The translations under genes and the position numbers were made by a program. This document shows positions 22,416-32,608 of a DNA stretch of 64,000 bases, piece after piece. Source of the DNA: Hyphomicrobiales bacterium (GTDB taxonomy: Bacteria; Pseudomonadota; Alphaproteobacteria; Rhizobiales; Aestuariivirgaceae); the NCBI GenBank assembly GCA_016185245.1, contig JACPNZ010000016.1, positions 1 to 64,000 on the forward strand, in the 5' to 3' direction. Under the pieces are notes generated by a model, which saw nothing but the letters and a program-made list of their open reading frames with translations, made no database searches and was not told the DNA's origin. Position 1 is the first letter of the stretch. Every line of letters starts with the position of its first letter.

Positions 22416-24437
22416 GTGTGGAAGATGCCGCGAGGCGGATGGAGAGAACAATTGCGGAATTGGCGGCACTTGCCGCTGGCTGCGTGCGTGGCACTTGGTG
22501 CCGGGGCGGCCGTCCTCGGCTACGGCCTCCTGCATCAGGCGACCACTGATCTCCTGCGCCATGAGGCCCGCATCGACGCCGAAGTGTGGTCGGCCCAACT
22601 TTCCAAGAACACGAGCGAACTGCCGGCGCTCGCCCGCGGTTCGGCACCAACCGCGGCAACGCTCGATCTTCTCTTCAAGTCACGCCAAGCCGGCGGGGTA
22701 ACCGCCTTCCGTATTTACAACACAAGCGGCAAACTGATGCTGCGCTATGGCGACGGCGCCGGGACAACCGCCAACGGCGATACCGTGGCAACCCTCGATC
22801 CCGGCCTCGCGGCCTCGATCGCCGCCAAGAAGTCCAGCGCCACGCTCCGCCGCGGCTCGGGCGATCAAGCAACCTCCTATGCCTCGAGCAATGTCGCCAT
22901 CCGCGACGGCGGCACTATCGTCGGCTGGCTGGTGGCCGATGTGGACCAGACCAGGCGCCAGGCGGCCTATAATGCCTTGACGTTCAATTTGGCGTTGCTG
23001 TTCGGCACACTGCTGTTGGTTGGTCCCTTCCTGGGATACCGCTACAGCACCCGGCAGAAATATCTGGTCGAGCGCCAGATCGAAACCATGTCCCAGCGCG
23101 ACCAGATGACCGGCCTTCCCAACAAGGCGAGCTTTCTCAAGCTCGTCGACCGCCAGCTGCTGCAGACCGAGGGCGGCACCACCCAGTGCGCCCTGATCGT
23201 CTGTGAACTGACCGACGCCCACGCCATCGACCAGAGTTTCGGTCTGCAGGCGGCCGAGCGGGCAATCCTCGTCACCGCCACCAGGCTGACCGAGATCAAG
23301 CCCGAAAGAACCGAGATCGCCGCCCTGGAGCGGGCCCGCTTCGGCCTGTTCATGCATGGTGTCAGTGACGCCATGGCGGTCCTGGCTCTGGCCAAGGAAC
23401 TGACCTCCAAACTGGGCTATGCACTGGAATGGCAGGGCGAGCAGATCGGCATGCAGGTCCATGCCGGCATCGGGCTCTCGTCATCGGACGGCAAGGATGC
23501 GGCAACGCTTCTGCGCAGCGCCGAACTGGCGTTGCGCTCGGCCCAGGAACAGGGCACCCCCGGCTACGGCTTCTTCAATCCGGAGATCGCCCAGGATGCG
23601 CGCCGCCGCGTCGCCGTCCAGAAGGCGGTCGCCGACGCCACCGCCAATCATTCCTTCCGCCTCGACTTCCAGCCGGTCTATGCCATCCGCACCGGCGAAT
23701 TGAACGGCTTCGAGGCCCTTATCCGCCTGCACGATCCCGAGCTCGGCGCCATTTCGCCGGCCGAGTTCATTCCGATCGCCGAGCAATCGGGACTGATCAA
23801 CCGGATCGGCGCCTGGTGCCTAGAGGAAGCCTGCCGCATCGCCGCCCAGTGGCCCGCCCATCTCGTTGTGTCGGTCAATCTGTCGCCGGCGCAATTCTAC
23901 ACCGGATCGTTGATCGCCGATGTCCGCCAGGCCCTCGACCAGAATCAGTTTCCCTCCTACCGGCTCGAGGTCGAGATCACCGAAGGCACGCTCCTCAAGG
24001 ATTCCGAACTGGTGCTGCAGCAATTGGGGGTGTTGCGCGAGATGGGGCTTGCCGTGGCGCTCGACGATTTCGGCACCGGCTATTCGAGCCTTTCCTATCT
24101 GTGGAAGTTCCCCTTCTCCAAGCTGAAGATCGATCGCAGTTTCGTTGCCGCCCTCGACGAGGCCCAGAGTGCCCGCGGCATACTGCGTTCGATCATCAAG
24201 CTCGGCCACGGGCTCGGCTTGTCGGTCACTGCCGAAGGCATCGAGAACACCAGGCAGTTCGAGACGCTGCGCGAGCTTGGCTGCGATCTGGCCCAGGGCT
24301 TCCTGCTCGATCGGCCCGCCCGCATCGCCGATCTCGCCGGCATCATCCTGCGCAATTTCGCCAAGGGGCTCACCGGACGGACCGACGCCACCACGGAGCG
24401 GACACGGTTTCCCTCGACCGGCACCCACAACGGCTGA
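22416..24437 (+). CDS. EAL-domain c-di-GMP phosphodiesterase with degenerate GGDEF
   Basis: A 673-residue membrane protein. Two transmembrane helices (about 18-40 and 188-208) flank a periplasmic region of about 145 residues. A GGDEF-like domain follows (QMTGLPNKASFLKLVDR), but the GGDEF motif position reads ERARFGLFM, so cyclase activity is not expected. The EAL domain is complete: FEALIRLHDP, NLSPAQF, LEVEITEGTLL, DDFGTGYSSLSYL, KIDRSFV, TAEGIEN and AQGFLLDRP, with catalytic Glu and Asp residues. It should hydrolyse c-di-GMP in response to a periplasmic signal. The start is GTG 22416 or ATG 22425. Confidence 0.85.
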   Translation: MWKMPRGGWREQLRNWRHLPLAACVALGAGAAVLGYGLLHQATTDLLRHEARIDAEVWSAQLSKNTSELPALARGSAPTAATLDLLFKSRQAGGVTAFRIYNTSGKLMLRYGDGAGTTANGDTVATLDPGLAASIAAKKSSATLRRGSGDQATSYASSNVAIRDGGTIVGWLVADVDQTRRQAAYNALTFNLALLFGTLLLVGPFLGYRYSTRQKYLVERQIETMSQRDQMTGLPNKASFLKLVDRQLLQTEGGTTQCALIVCELTDAHAIDQSFGLQAAERAILVTATRLTEIKPERTEIAALERARFGLFMHGVSDAMAVLALAKELTSKLGYALEWQGEQIGMQVHAGIGLSSSDGKDAATLLRSAELALRSAQEQGTPGYGFFNPEIAQDARRRVAVQKAVADATANHSFRLDFQPVYAIRTGELNGFEALIRLHDPELGAISPAEFIPIAEQSGLINRIGAWCLEEACRIAAQWPAHLVVSVNLSPAQFYTGSLIADVRQALDQNQFPSYRLEVEITEGTLLKDSELVLQQLGVLREMGLAVALDDFGTGYSSLSYLWKFPFSKLKIDRSFVAALDEAQSARGILRSIIKLGHGLGLSVTAEGIENTRQFETLRELGCDLAQGFLLDRPARIADLAGIILRNFAKGLTGRTDATTERTRFPSTGTHNG

Positions 24438-24451
24438 CACCATTCAGCGGA

Positions 24452-25744
<1,293 letters not shown>

Positions 25745-25767
25745 CGATCGTTCCTTTCAGACACGGA

Positions 25768-25801
25768 AACGGCCCCGGAGGAAAAAGCCGCCGGAGCCGT
25801 T
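25768..25801 (-). promoter_or_regulatory. Stem-loop in the purA leader
   Basis: AACGGC-C-CCGG (25768-25778) and CCGG-A-GCCGTT (25791-25801) are opposed around a 12-base loop. On the plus strand the middle position is a C-A mismatch; on the minus strand, the purA strand, it becomes a U-G wobble, so an 11-bp stem forms only in the purA transcript. It lies 24 bases before the start codon. Function is unknown. Confidence 0.4.
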
Positions 25802-26076
25802 GGCAGGACATACACCACCTTGGCCCCACGCAAAATAAAATTTCGCCGCTTGCCCGGTTGGGTGGCGTTGTCTCGAGATCCCTGCCTGGCCGGGCTCATC
25901 GATCCAGGTCACGGCGAAATGAAACCGGGCATCGGCGCCAGGCCCGCCATGGCGATCTCGCGGTGTCGATTTGACCGACAAGGCACCATCACGCCGTAAC
26001 TTTGACTCTCCGTCCGGCTGGAGTATGATGTCGCCGTCCGGGGGGACGCTTCTGATCTTTGCAACAGGAGAATGCG

Positions 26077-26712
26077 ATGGCCATGACGGAATGGATGCTG
26101 CGCGGTCCTGAGATCGCGACATGCAATTGTGCCTACGGGTGCCCTTGCCAGTTCAATTCGCCGCCCACCGACGGCACCTGCCGGGCGACGGTGGGCATCC
26201 ATATCGAGAAGGGCCACTACGGCAAGGTCAAGCTTGACGGCCTCACCATTGCGGCAACGGCTGCCTGGCCCGGCCCCATTCACATGGGCCATGGCGAGAT
26301 ATTGCCGATCGTCGACGAGCGCGCCACGGCGGAACAGCGCGAGGCGCTGCTCAAGATCATGTCCGGGCAGGACACCGAACCCGGTGCCACTTTCTTCCAG
26401 GTCTTCGTTTCGATGTGCGAAAAGGTTCACGAGCCGGTATTCAAGCCGATCGATTTCAAGGCGGACCTGAAGACCCTTGTCGGCCACTTCAGCGTTCCGG
26501 GCATCGTCGAGGCCCAGACCGAGCCGATCAAGAATCCGGTCACCGGCAAGTCCCATTTTGCCACGGTCAGCCTGCCGGCAGGCTTCGAATATAGCGAAGC
26601 GCAGTTCGCCAGCGGCTCGTCAAAATCCCCCGGCCCGATCAAGCTCAATAACAGCGGCAAACACGCCCATCTGGCGATGCTCCACATCACCGGCAGGGGC
26701 GTCGTGCATTGA
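26077..26712 (+). CDS. DUF1326-family protein
   Basis: A 211-residue cytoplasmic protein of DUF1326. The N-terminus has the family cysteine motif CNCAYGCPCQF (residues 14-24), a likely metal site, then RATVGIHIEKGHYGKVKLDGL, WPGPIHMGHGE and FSVPGIVEAQTEPIKNPVTG. AGGAG at 26066-26070 precedes ATG 26077. Its stop overlaps a TTG start of a DUF2182 membrane protein, so the two are translationally coupled; this pairing points to a shared function. The biochemical activity of both families is unknown to me. Confidence 0.85.
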   Translation: MAMTEWMLRGPEIATCNCAYGCPCQFNSPPTDGTCRATVGIHIEKGHYGKVKLDGLTIAATAAWPGPIHMGHGEILPIVDERATAEQREALLKIMSGQDTEPGATFFQVFVSMCEKVHEPVFKPIDFKADLKTLVGHFSVPGIVEAQTEPIKNPVTGKSHFATVSLPAGFEYSEAQFASGSSKSPGPIKLNNSGKHAHLAMLHITGRGVVH

Positions 26713-27488
26713 GCCTGGCGGGCAGCCCATCGCCCAGCTCACTGCCCGAAAGTGCTGCCCAGAACGAACGCTGGATCGTTCTGGCGGCACTTGCCTTGGT
26801 TGCCGCCCTTAGCCTCTACCTGACGCTGACGGCCGGCGACTATCTGATGATGGCAGCACCGACCCCCGGCACGATCGCTCATGCCGTCGTGCTGTTCATC
26901 ATGTGGTGGTCGATGATGCTGGCGATGATGCTGCCGTCGGCGGCACCGGCGATCCTCATCTATGGCGGCATCAGGCGAAATTTCGCCGCCAAGGGTGAAC
27001 GGCAGCCGCCACTTTTTGTCTTCGTGTCCGGCTATGCCGTCATCTGGACTCTCTTCAGCGCTGCGGCGGTCAGCCTACAACTGCTGGTGCGCGATGTGTT
27101 TCCGCTGACCGGCATGATGGCAGTGACGAGCGCGAAGCTCGGTGGTGTGTTGCTGCTGGCTGCCGGCATCTATCAATTGACGCCGCTCAAGGAAGCTTGC
27201 CTGCGCCGCTGCCAGTCGCCGCTGCTCTATTTCGCCCGCCACTGGCGCAAAGGCGCGGCAGGAACGCTGCGCATGGGGCTAGCCCATGGCATCCATTGCC
27301 TCGGCTGCTGCTGGGTGCTGATGGGATTGCTGTTCTATGGCGGCGTCATGGAACTCGCTTGGATCGCCGGCCTTGCCGTCTATGTCGCGGCCGAAAAATC
27401 GATTCCCGCGACCTGGCGGGTAAGTCGCTTCACCGGGGTGGCGCTGGCCGCCTGGGGCCTGTGGGTTCTGGCAAGCAGCATTTACTGA
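26709..27488 (+). CDS. DUF2182 multi-pass membrane protein
   Basis: A 259-residue inner-membrane protein of DUF2182 (predicted metal-binding membrane protein). About seven transmembrane segments are visible. Family motifs: FIMWWSMMLAMMLPSAAP near residue 65, FVSGYAVIWTLFSAA, and GLAHGIHCLGCCWVLM in a later helix, where the paired Cys and His could bind metal. The TTG start at 26709 overlaps the DUF1326 stop by 4 bases (TTGA). The only other plausible start would leave a gap. Likely acts with the upstream protein in metal or redox handling (inference). Confidence 0.8.
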   Translation: MSLAGSPSPSSLPESAAQNERWIVLAALALVAALSLYLTLTAGDYLMMAAPTPGTIAHAVVLFIMWWSMMLAMMLPSAAPAILIYGGIRRNFAAKGERQPPLFVFVSGYAVIWTLFSAAAVSLQLLVRDVFPLTGMMAVTSAKLGGVLLLAAGIYQLTPLKEACLRRCQSPLLYFARHWRKGAAGTLRMGLAHGIHCLGCCWVLMGLLFYGGVMELAWIAGLAVYVAAEKSIPATWRVSRFTGVALAAWGLWVLASSIY

Positions 27489-27557
27489 AAATCCGGGTTG
27501 ACCTCAGGTTGCGGCGATGCTTGCCTCTAGCCAAATCCAATGCAAAGGAACTGAACC

Positions 27558-29006
27558 ATGCGTCATCGCGGCGGACTTCTGGCCTTTGTCGTACTTGTCT
27601 TCGCCTCCGCTCAGGCCCTGGCCGCCCCGGCCACGCCGGAAGGTGCTGAAAAAATCCTGGCATCGATGCAGATCTATTTCGGCAAAGCGCCGGGCGTCAT
27701 CACCGTCAGGCCGGCGGGCGAGGCCTACGACCTCACCATTGATCTCGCTCCCCTTCTGGCCAAGATCCCGGCCAAGGAAGGCAAGGCCACGATGTCGCCC
27801 CTCGTCATGAAGCTCGCTGACCAGGGCGGCGGCAAGTGGCAGGTGAGCCAGGACATGCCGTGGTCGTTCACCATGAACGTGCCGGGTCAAATCGAACTCA
27901 CCTTCAAGGCCGACAAGCTCGCCAGCACCGGCGTGTTCGATGCCAACCTGATGGCCTTCACCAGTTCGACCACCGACATCACCGGCATGGTTCTCGACGA
28001 GACGGTGACCACACAGGCGGAAGGTCCCACCCACATCGCCTATGCCATTGCCGGCATGCATTATGAATCGGCCGCCACCGCGGCCGGCGACGGCGCCGTC
28101 GACGGCACCATGCACACGACCATGACCGGTATCGCTGAGACCTTCAGCGTGCCCGGAGGTGCGGGCGCGCCACCCGTCCAGGTCAGTGTCACCATGGCCT
28201 CGGGCAGCCAGGACGGAACCATGAAGGGTGCGCGCACCAGGTCGGTCGCCGACCTTCTCGCCTGGTTCGTTGCCCATTCTTCGTCGGACCAGATCAAGCC
28301 GGCGCAGGAAGAGCTGCGCAGTCTGCTGCGCGCCGTCTTGCCGGTCTTCGGCACTGTTTCGGGCAGCGGCTCGGTGCAGAACGTCGCCGTCTCGACACCA
28401 ATGGGCCCCCTGTCCATCGCCAAGGCGGGCTACGAGCTATCGATGAACGGCGTGGCGAGCGACGGGCAGTTTCGCGAGAAGCTTACGGTGGGCGGCCTCG
28501 CCATTCCGCCGGGCCTCGTTCCGTCCTGGGCCGAGCCCGCCGTGCCGACCGATTTTACCTTCGATTTTGGCGTCTCCGGCTTCGACCTCGCTGCCCCCGC
28601 TAAAATTATCCTCGACAAGTTCGACCTGGCCAAGGACAAGCCGCTGACACCCGACCTCGAACAGCCGCTCCTGACGGCGCTGTTGCCCAAGGGCGTCGTC
28701 ACCATCACCCTCGGCCCCTCGCTGATTGCCAGCAAGATCGCGGCCGTCGGCGCCGAAGGCAGCATGACGGCGGGCCCGGCCACTATTCCGGCGGGCGCGG
28801 CGACGGTCACCCTCAAGGGCATTGACGAACTGATGGCGCTGGTCGGTTCGGCCCCGCCCGCGATGGGCCTGCAGCAGCTGACCGCGATGCTCGTCGTCGC
28901 CAAGGGCATGGCGAAGCCCGCCGCCAATGGCGGTGTCGAATGGAAGATCGAGAGCACGCCCACCGGCGGCGTGCTGATCAACGGCATCGACGCTTCGAAG
29001 ATGTAG
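27558..29006 (+). CDS. Exported 482-aa protein, possibly DUF2125-like
   Basis: A large periplasmic protein with a signal peptide (RHRGGLLAFVVLVFASAQALA). The rest is a beta-rich, low-cysteine domain with repeated amphipathic strands (GVITVRPAGEAYDLTIDLAPLL; TLGPSLIASKI; ATVTLKGIDELMALVG). It resembles the alphaproteobacterial DUF2125/DUF945-like periplasmic proteins in style, but I cannot place it with confidence. It starts 69 bases after the DUF2182 gene and converges on serA with a 1-base gap. It may be part of the same transcript. Confidence 0.55.
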   Translation: MRHRGGLLAFVVLVFASAQALAAPATPEGAEKILASMQIYFGKAPGVITVRPAGEAYDLTIDLAPLLAKIPAKEGKATMSPLVMKLADQGGGKWQVSQDMPWSFTMNVPGQIELTFKADKLASTGVFDANLMAFTSSTTDITGMVLDETVTTQAEGPTHIAYAIAGMHYESAATAAGDGAVDGTMHTTMTGIAETFSVPGGAGAPPVQVSVTMASGSQDGTMKGARTRSVADLLAWFVAHSSSDQIKPAQEELRSLLRAVLPVFGTVSGSGSVQNVAVSTPMGPLSIAKAGYELSMNGVASDGQFREKLTVGGLAIPPGLVPSWAEPAVPTDFTFDFGVSGFDLAAPAKIILDKFDLAKDKPLTPDLEQPLLTALLPKGVVTITLGPSLIASKIAAVGAEGSMTAGPATIPAGAATVTLKGIDELMALVGSAPPAMGLQQLTAMLVVAKGMAKPAANGGVEWKIESTPTGGVLINGIDASKM

Positions 29007-29007
29007 T

Positions 29008-30594
29008 TCAGAAGGCCAGCGGCTTGGCCTGCTTGACCTGCGTCAGCTTTCGTACCGCCTCAAGCACCGCTGGCGGTACCGGCTCGTCGAGCTGGACCAG
29101 ACAGATCGCTTCCTCGCCCTGGGCTCGCCGGCCGAGATTGAAGGTGGCGATGTTGACCCCGGCATTGCCGAGCAGCGTGCCGATGGCGCCGATGAACCCC
29201 GGCTGGTCCAGGTTGGTCACATAGAGCATGTGGCGGCCGAACTCGGCCTCGAGATCGATGCCCTTGATTTGGATGATGCGCGCCTTGCCGTCGGAGAACA
29301 CCGCGCCGGCGACCGAGCGCTCCATCCCTTTGGTCTTCACCGTGAAGCGGATGTAGTTCTCATAGGCGCCGCGCTGGCTCTGGCGTACCTCGTCGACCCG
29401 GATGCCGCGTTCCTTGGCAACAACCGGGGCCGACACCATGTTGACGGTGCCGAGCATCGGCTGCAGGGCTCCGGCCAGGGCCGCCGAGGTAAGCGCCCTG
29501 GTATTCATCTCGCCCACCTCGCCGGCATATTCGACGACGATGCCGGAGATCGGCTGGTCGGTCAGCTGGCCGGCGAAGGACCCGAGTTTCTCGGCCAGCG
29601 CGATGAAGGGGGTGAGCCGTGGTGCCTCGTCGGCCGAGATCGACGGCATGTTGAGGGCATTGGAAACCGCGCCATGGAGCAGATAGTCCGACATCTGCTC
29701 GGCCACTTGCAGGGCCACATTCTCCTGGGCCTCGCCGGTCGAGGCGCCAAGGTGCGGCGTCACCACGACGTTGTCGAGACCGAACAGCTTGTGGCTCGTC
29801 GCCGGCTCGACCTCGAAGACATCGAGCGCAGCCCCCGCCACTTGGCCCGACTTCAGCGCCTCGTAGAGGGCGTCCTCGACCACCAAGCCGCCGCGCGCGC
29901 AATTGATGATGCGCACGCCTTTCCGGCATTTGGCCAGAGCTGCCGCATCGATGATGTTGCGTGTCTTCTCGGTCAAGGGAGTGTGCAGCGTGATGAAGTC
30001 GGAGCGGCGGAAGATATCGTCGAGTTCCACCTTCTCGACGCCGATGGCGACCGCCCGTTCCGCCGACAGGAAGGGATCGTAGGCAATGACCTTCATCTTG
30101 AGGCCGAGGCCACGGTCGGCGACGATCGAGCCGATATTGCCGCAGCCGATGACGCCAAGGGTCTTGTTGAACACCTCGACCCCCATGAAGCGGTTCTTCT
30201 CCCACTTGCCGGCATGGGTCGAGGCATTGGCCTCGGGAATCTGCCGGGCCAGCGCCATCAGCATCGAGATGGCATGCTCGGCCGTGGTGATGGCGTTGCC
30301 GAAGGGTGTGTTCATCACCACGATGCCGCGCGCCGTGGCGGCGGGAATATCGACATTGTCGACGCCGATGCCGGCCCGGCCGATGACCTTCAACCGGCTT
30401 GCCGCAGCGACGATCTTGGGCGTCACCTTGGTGGCCGAGCGGATGGCGAGCCCGTCGTAGCCGGGGATCGCCGCCAGCAGAGCATCCTTGTCCTTGCCGA
30501 GATCGGGCTTATAGTCGACGGCAACGCCGCGATCGCGAAAGATCTGCACGGCGGTTTCGGAAAGCTTGTCGGAAACGAGAACGCGGGGAGTCAT
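29008..30594 (-). CDS. serA: D-3-phosphoglycerate dehydrogenase SerA
   Basis: A 528-residue enzyme for the first step of serine synthesis (3-phosphoglycerate to 3-phosphohydroxypyruvate). It has the long type I architecture: substrate/NAD domain with VIGRAGIGVDNVD, NAD loop LGVIGCGNIGSIVADRG, catalytic Arg/Glu/His (CARGGLV; VVTPHLGAST), an intervening ASB domain and a C-terminal ACT domain (LYVTNLDQPGFIGAIGTLLG). ATG 30594 has GGAG upstream; it lies 28 bases after the serC stop, so serC-serA form an operon behind the leader at 31750-31800. Confidence 0.95.
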   Translation of the reverse strand: MTPRVLVSDKLSETAVQIFRDRGVAVDYKPDLGKDKDALLAAIPGYDGLAIRSATKVTPKIVAAASRLKVIGRAGIGVDNVDIPAATARGIVVMNTPFGNAITTAEHAISMLMALARQIPEANASTHAGKWEKNRFMGVEVFNKTLGVIGCGNIGSIVADRGLGLKMKVIAYDPFLSAERAVAIGVEKVELDDIFRRSDFITLHTPLTEKTRNIIDAAALAKCRKGVRIINCARGGLVVEDALYEALKSGQVAGAALDVFEVEPATSHKLFGLDNVVVTPHLGASTGEAQENVALQVAEQMSDYLLHGAVSNALNMPSISADEAPRLTPFIALAEKLGSFAGQLTDQPISGIVVEYAGEVGEMNTRALTSAALAGALQPMLGTVNMVSAPVVAKERGIRVDEVRQSQRGAYENYIRFTVKTKGMERSVAGAVFSDGKARIIQIKGIDLEAEFGRHMLYVTNLDQPGFIGAIGTLLGNAGVNIATFNLGRRAQGEEAICLVQLDEPVPPAVLEAVRKLTQVKQAKPLAF

Positions 30595-30621
30595 GTGACA
30601 CTCCAAATGCAGGGGAAAGGT

Positions 30622-31746
30622 TCAGGAGATCGCTTGCGCATAGGCCCAGTCGAGCCACGGCAGCAGGGCTTCGATATCGGCGGTTTCGACCGTCGCCCCG
30701 CACCAGATGCGAAGGCCCGGCGGGGCATCGCGATAGGCGCCGATGTCGAAGGCCACGCCCTCCGCCTCGAGGAGCTTCGCCATCTTTTTCGGCACGCTCG
30801 CGTCGGCCGTGAGCGTCAGGCATACCGAGGTGTTGGAACGGGTTGCCGGGACCTTGGCGAGATTCTGCGCCCACGGCGTCCTGGCCAGCCAGGCCTCGAT
30901 CGCCGCGGCATTGGCATCGGCCCTCGATCGCAGCGCCTTGGGGCCGCCGATACCACGGGCCCATTCGAGCGCCACGATATAGTCCTCGACACACAGCATC
31001 GAGGGCGTGTTGATGGTCTCGCCTTCGAAGATGCCGGCTGACAGCTTGCCGCCCGAAGTGAGGCGGAAGATCTTCGGCATCGGCCAGGGTGGCGTGTAGG
31101 TTTCCAGCCTCGTCACGGCGCGTGGAGACAGGATAATGACGCCATGGGCGCCCTCGCCGCCCAGCACCTTCTGCCAGGAGAAGGTGACGACATCGAGCTT
31201 GGCAAAATCGAGGCGTTGGGCGAAGGCGGCCGAGGTTGCATCGCAGATCGTCAGCCCGTCGCGGGCCGCCGGTATCCATGCGGCGTCCGCCACCCGCACC
31301 CCCGAAGTCGTGCCGTTCCAGGCGAACACCACATCGCGGGTGAAATCAACCTGAGAAAGATCGGGCAGCTCGCCATAGGGCGCGGTGAGGCTGCGGGCGT
31401 CTTTGAGCTTGAGTTGCTTCACCACGTCGCCGACCCAACCCTCGCCGAAGCTTTCCCAGGCAAGGAGATCGACGCCGCGGGGGCCCAGGAGCGACCACAA
31501 GGCCATTTCGACCGCGCCCGTATCGGAGGCGGGCACGATGCCGATCCGGTAATCGGGCGGAACCTCCAGCACCTCGCGGGTAAGCTGAATTGCCCGCTTG
31601 AGGCGTGCCTTGCCCTCGGCCGAACGGTGCGAGCGGCCAGTAAGTGCGCGATCGAGGAGTTTTGGGGACCAGCCCGGAATTTTGGCACAGGGGCCGGAGG
31701 AGAAGTGCGGGATAGCCGGCCGCACTGCCGGTTTCGCTATCGTCAT
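30622..31746 (-). CDS. serC: Phosphoserine aminotransferase SerC
   Basis: A 374-residue PLP-dependent class V aminotransferase for the second serine step. The PLP lysine is in [28 protein letters not shown] and LTGRSHRS mark the N-terminus and [15 protein letters not shown] the phosphate-binding region. This is the short alphaproteobacterial SerC form. ATG 31746 is chosen because GGAG (31753-31756 on the minus strand) precedes it at 6 bases; the ATG at 31758 would have its initiation region inside the leader stem. Confidence 0.93.
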   Translation of the reverse strand: MTIAKPAVRPAIPHFSSGPCAKIPGWSPKLLDRALTGRSHRSAEGKARLKRAIQLTREVLEVPPDYRIGIVPASDTGAVEMALWSLLGPRGVDLLAWESFGEGWVGDVVKQLKLKDARSLTAPYGELPDLSQVDFTRDVVFAWNGTTSGVRVADAAWIPAARDGLTICDATSAAFAQRLDFAKLDVVTFSWQKVLGGEGAHGVIILSPRAVTRLETYTPPWPMPKIFRLTSGGKLSAGIFEGETINTPSMLCVEDYIVALEWARGIGGPKALRSRADANAAAIEAWLARTPWAQNLAKVPATRSNTSVCLTLTADASVPKKMAKLLEAEGVAFDIGAYRDAPPGLRIWCGATVETADIEALLPWLDWAYAQAIS

Positions 31747-31749
31747 ATT

Positions 31750-31800
31750 GTGCTCCATCCTTGCAGATGGACCGGCCCTCGGTGGGGAAGGCTAGCCCGG
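31750..31800 (-). promoter_or_regulatory. Candidate serC leader RNA
   Basis: The transcript ahead of serC can form a stem UCCAUC (31771-31766) / GAUGGA (31759-31754) with a 6-nt loop UGCAAG. The 3' arm contains most of the Shine-Dalgarno sequence GGAG (31756-31753). A further GC-rich stem region (GGGCUAGCC, around 31790-31800) lies upstream. Rfam describes a serC leader in alphaproteobacteria whose last stem overlaps the serC ribosome binding site. This fits that description, but I have not aligned it. Ligand unknown. Confidence 0.6.
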
Positions 31801-31916
31801 GAGCGCATATGCCCGATTTTGCTGTCGCGATCAAATGAACATTAATTATATAGCAGCAAAGGCAGGTTTGAGCGCAGATACCGGGGGAACGAGGCCAATA
31901 CTGGGAGAGTGACAAG

Positions 31917-32540
31917 GTGACGACAACCGACTGGTTCGACGCGGCCCGGATCGCCGACATCTGGGCTGTGATGGTGTCTATCGCCATCTACCAACTATCC
32001 ATTCAGTTGCGGCGGCCTGCCGGCCAGCGGTTCAACGAGGGCCTGCCTAAGACCCTGCAGTATGCCGCCGGCGTTCCGGCTCTCGCCACGCTTGTCGCCT
32101 TTATGATCGATCCCGACTGGGGCGGGCCGCCGCCGGTCTTTTCCGGCACGGTACCCGTTCTGGCGGGTCTTACACTGTTCAACATCGCGGCCCTCCTGGT
32201 GTTCTATAGCCACGTCACCCTCGGGCGCTACTGGTCGGGCGATCTCGAGACCCAGGCCGATCACCGGCTGATCGACCGGGGCCCCTACCGCCTGGTGCGG
32301 CACCCGCTATACACCAGCTATTTTCTACTCACCCTCGGCCTCTTCGCCATGACCGGCAATTGGCTGGTCGGCATATCGATGCTGGTATACTTCGTAACCG
32401 TGGCCTTCCGCATTCCGAAAGAGGAAGCGATGATGGCCGAGCGCCTGGGTTCGCCCTATCTGGCCTATTGCCGGCGAACCGGCTGCCTGCTGCCGCGTCT
32501 GCGCCGGTCGCTTTCCCCGGCCAATCGCTCCGCCCACTGA
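31917..32540 (+). CDS. Isoprenylcysteine methyltransferase-family membrane protein
   Basis: A 207-residue integral membrane protein of the ICMT/phospholipid methyltransferase-like family. The conserved C-terminal signature is present: GPYRLVRHPLYTSYFLLTLG, then IPKEEAMMAERLGSPYLAYC, with the RHP motif and a Glu that bind SAM. Four or five transmembrane helices precede and surround it. GTG 31917 is the start, with GTGACAAG upstream. Substrates of bacterial homologues are mostly unknown. The gene is divergent from serC and ends at a strong bidirectional terminator. Confidence 0.8.
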   Translation: MTTTDWFDAARIADIWAVMVSIAIYQLSIQLRRPAGQRFNEGLPKTLQYAAGVPALATLVAFMIDPDWGGPPPVFSGTVPVLAGLTLFNIAALLVFYSHVTLGRYWSGDLETQADHRLIDRGPYRLVRHPLYTSYFLLTLGLFAMTGNWLVGISMLVYFVTVAFRIPKEEAMMAERLGSPYLAYCRRTGCLLPRLRRSLSPANRSAH

Positions 32541-32548
32541 TCACATGC

Positions 32549-32582
32549 GAAACCGGCGGCGGATCGCTCCGCCGCCGGTTTC
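32549..32582. terminator. Bidirectional terminator, 15-bp perfect stem
   Basis: GAAACCGGCGGCGGA (32549-32563), loop TCGC, TCCGCCGCCGGTTTC (32568-32582). It lies between two converging genes (stops at 32540 and 32609), with short A/T-rich edges on both sides, so it can end both transcripts. Confidence 0.8.
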
Positions 32583-32608
32583 GGCCGTTGAGGTCTCTCG
32601 ATCGAGCC

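Noticed and set aside
29230-31041. 603-codon plus-strand frame opposite serA and serC
   Set aside because: Antisense to two clear enzymes; composition typical of a GC-rich shadow frame.
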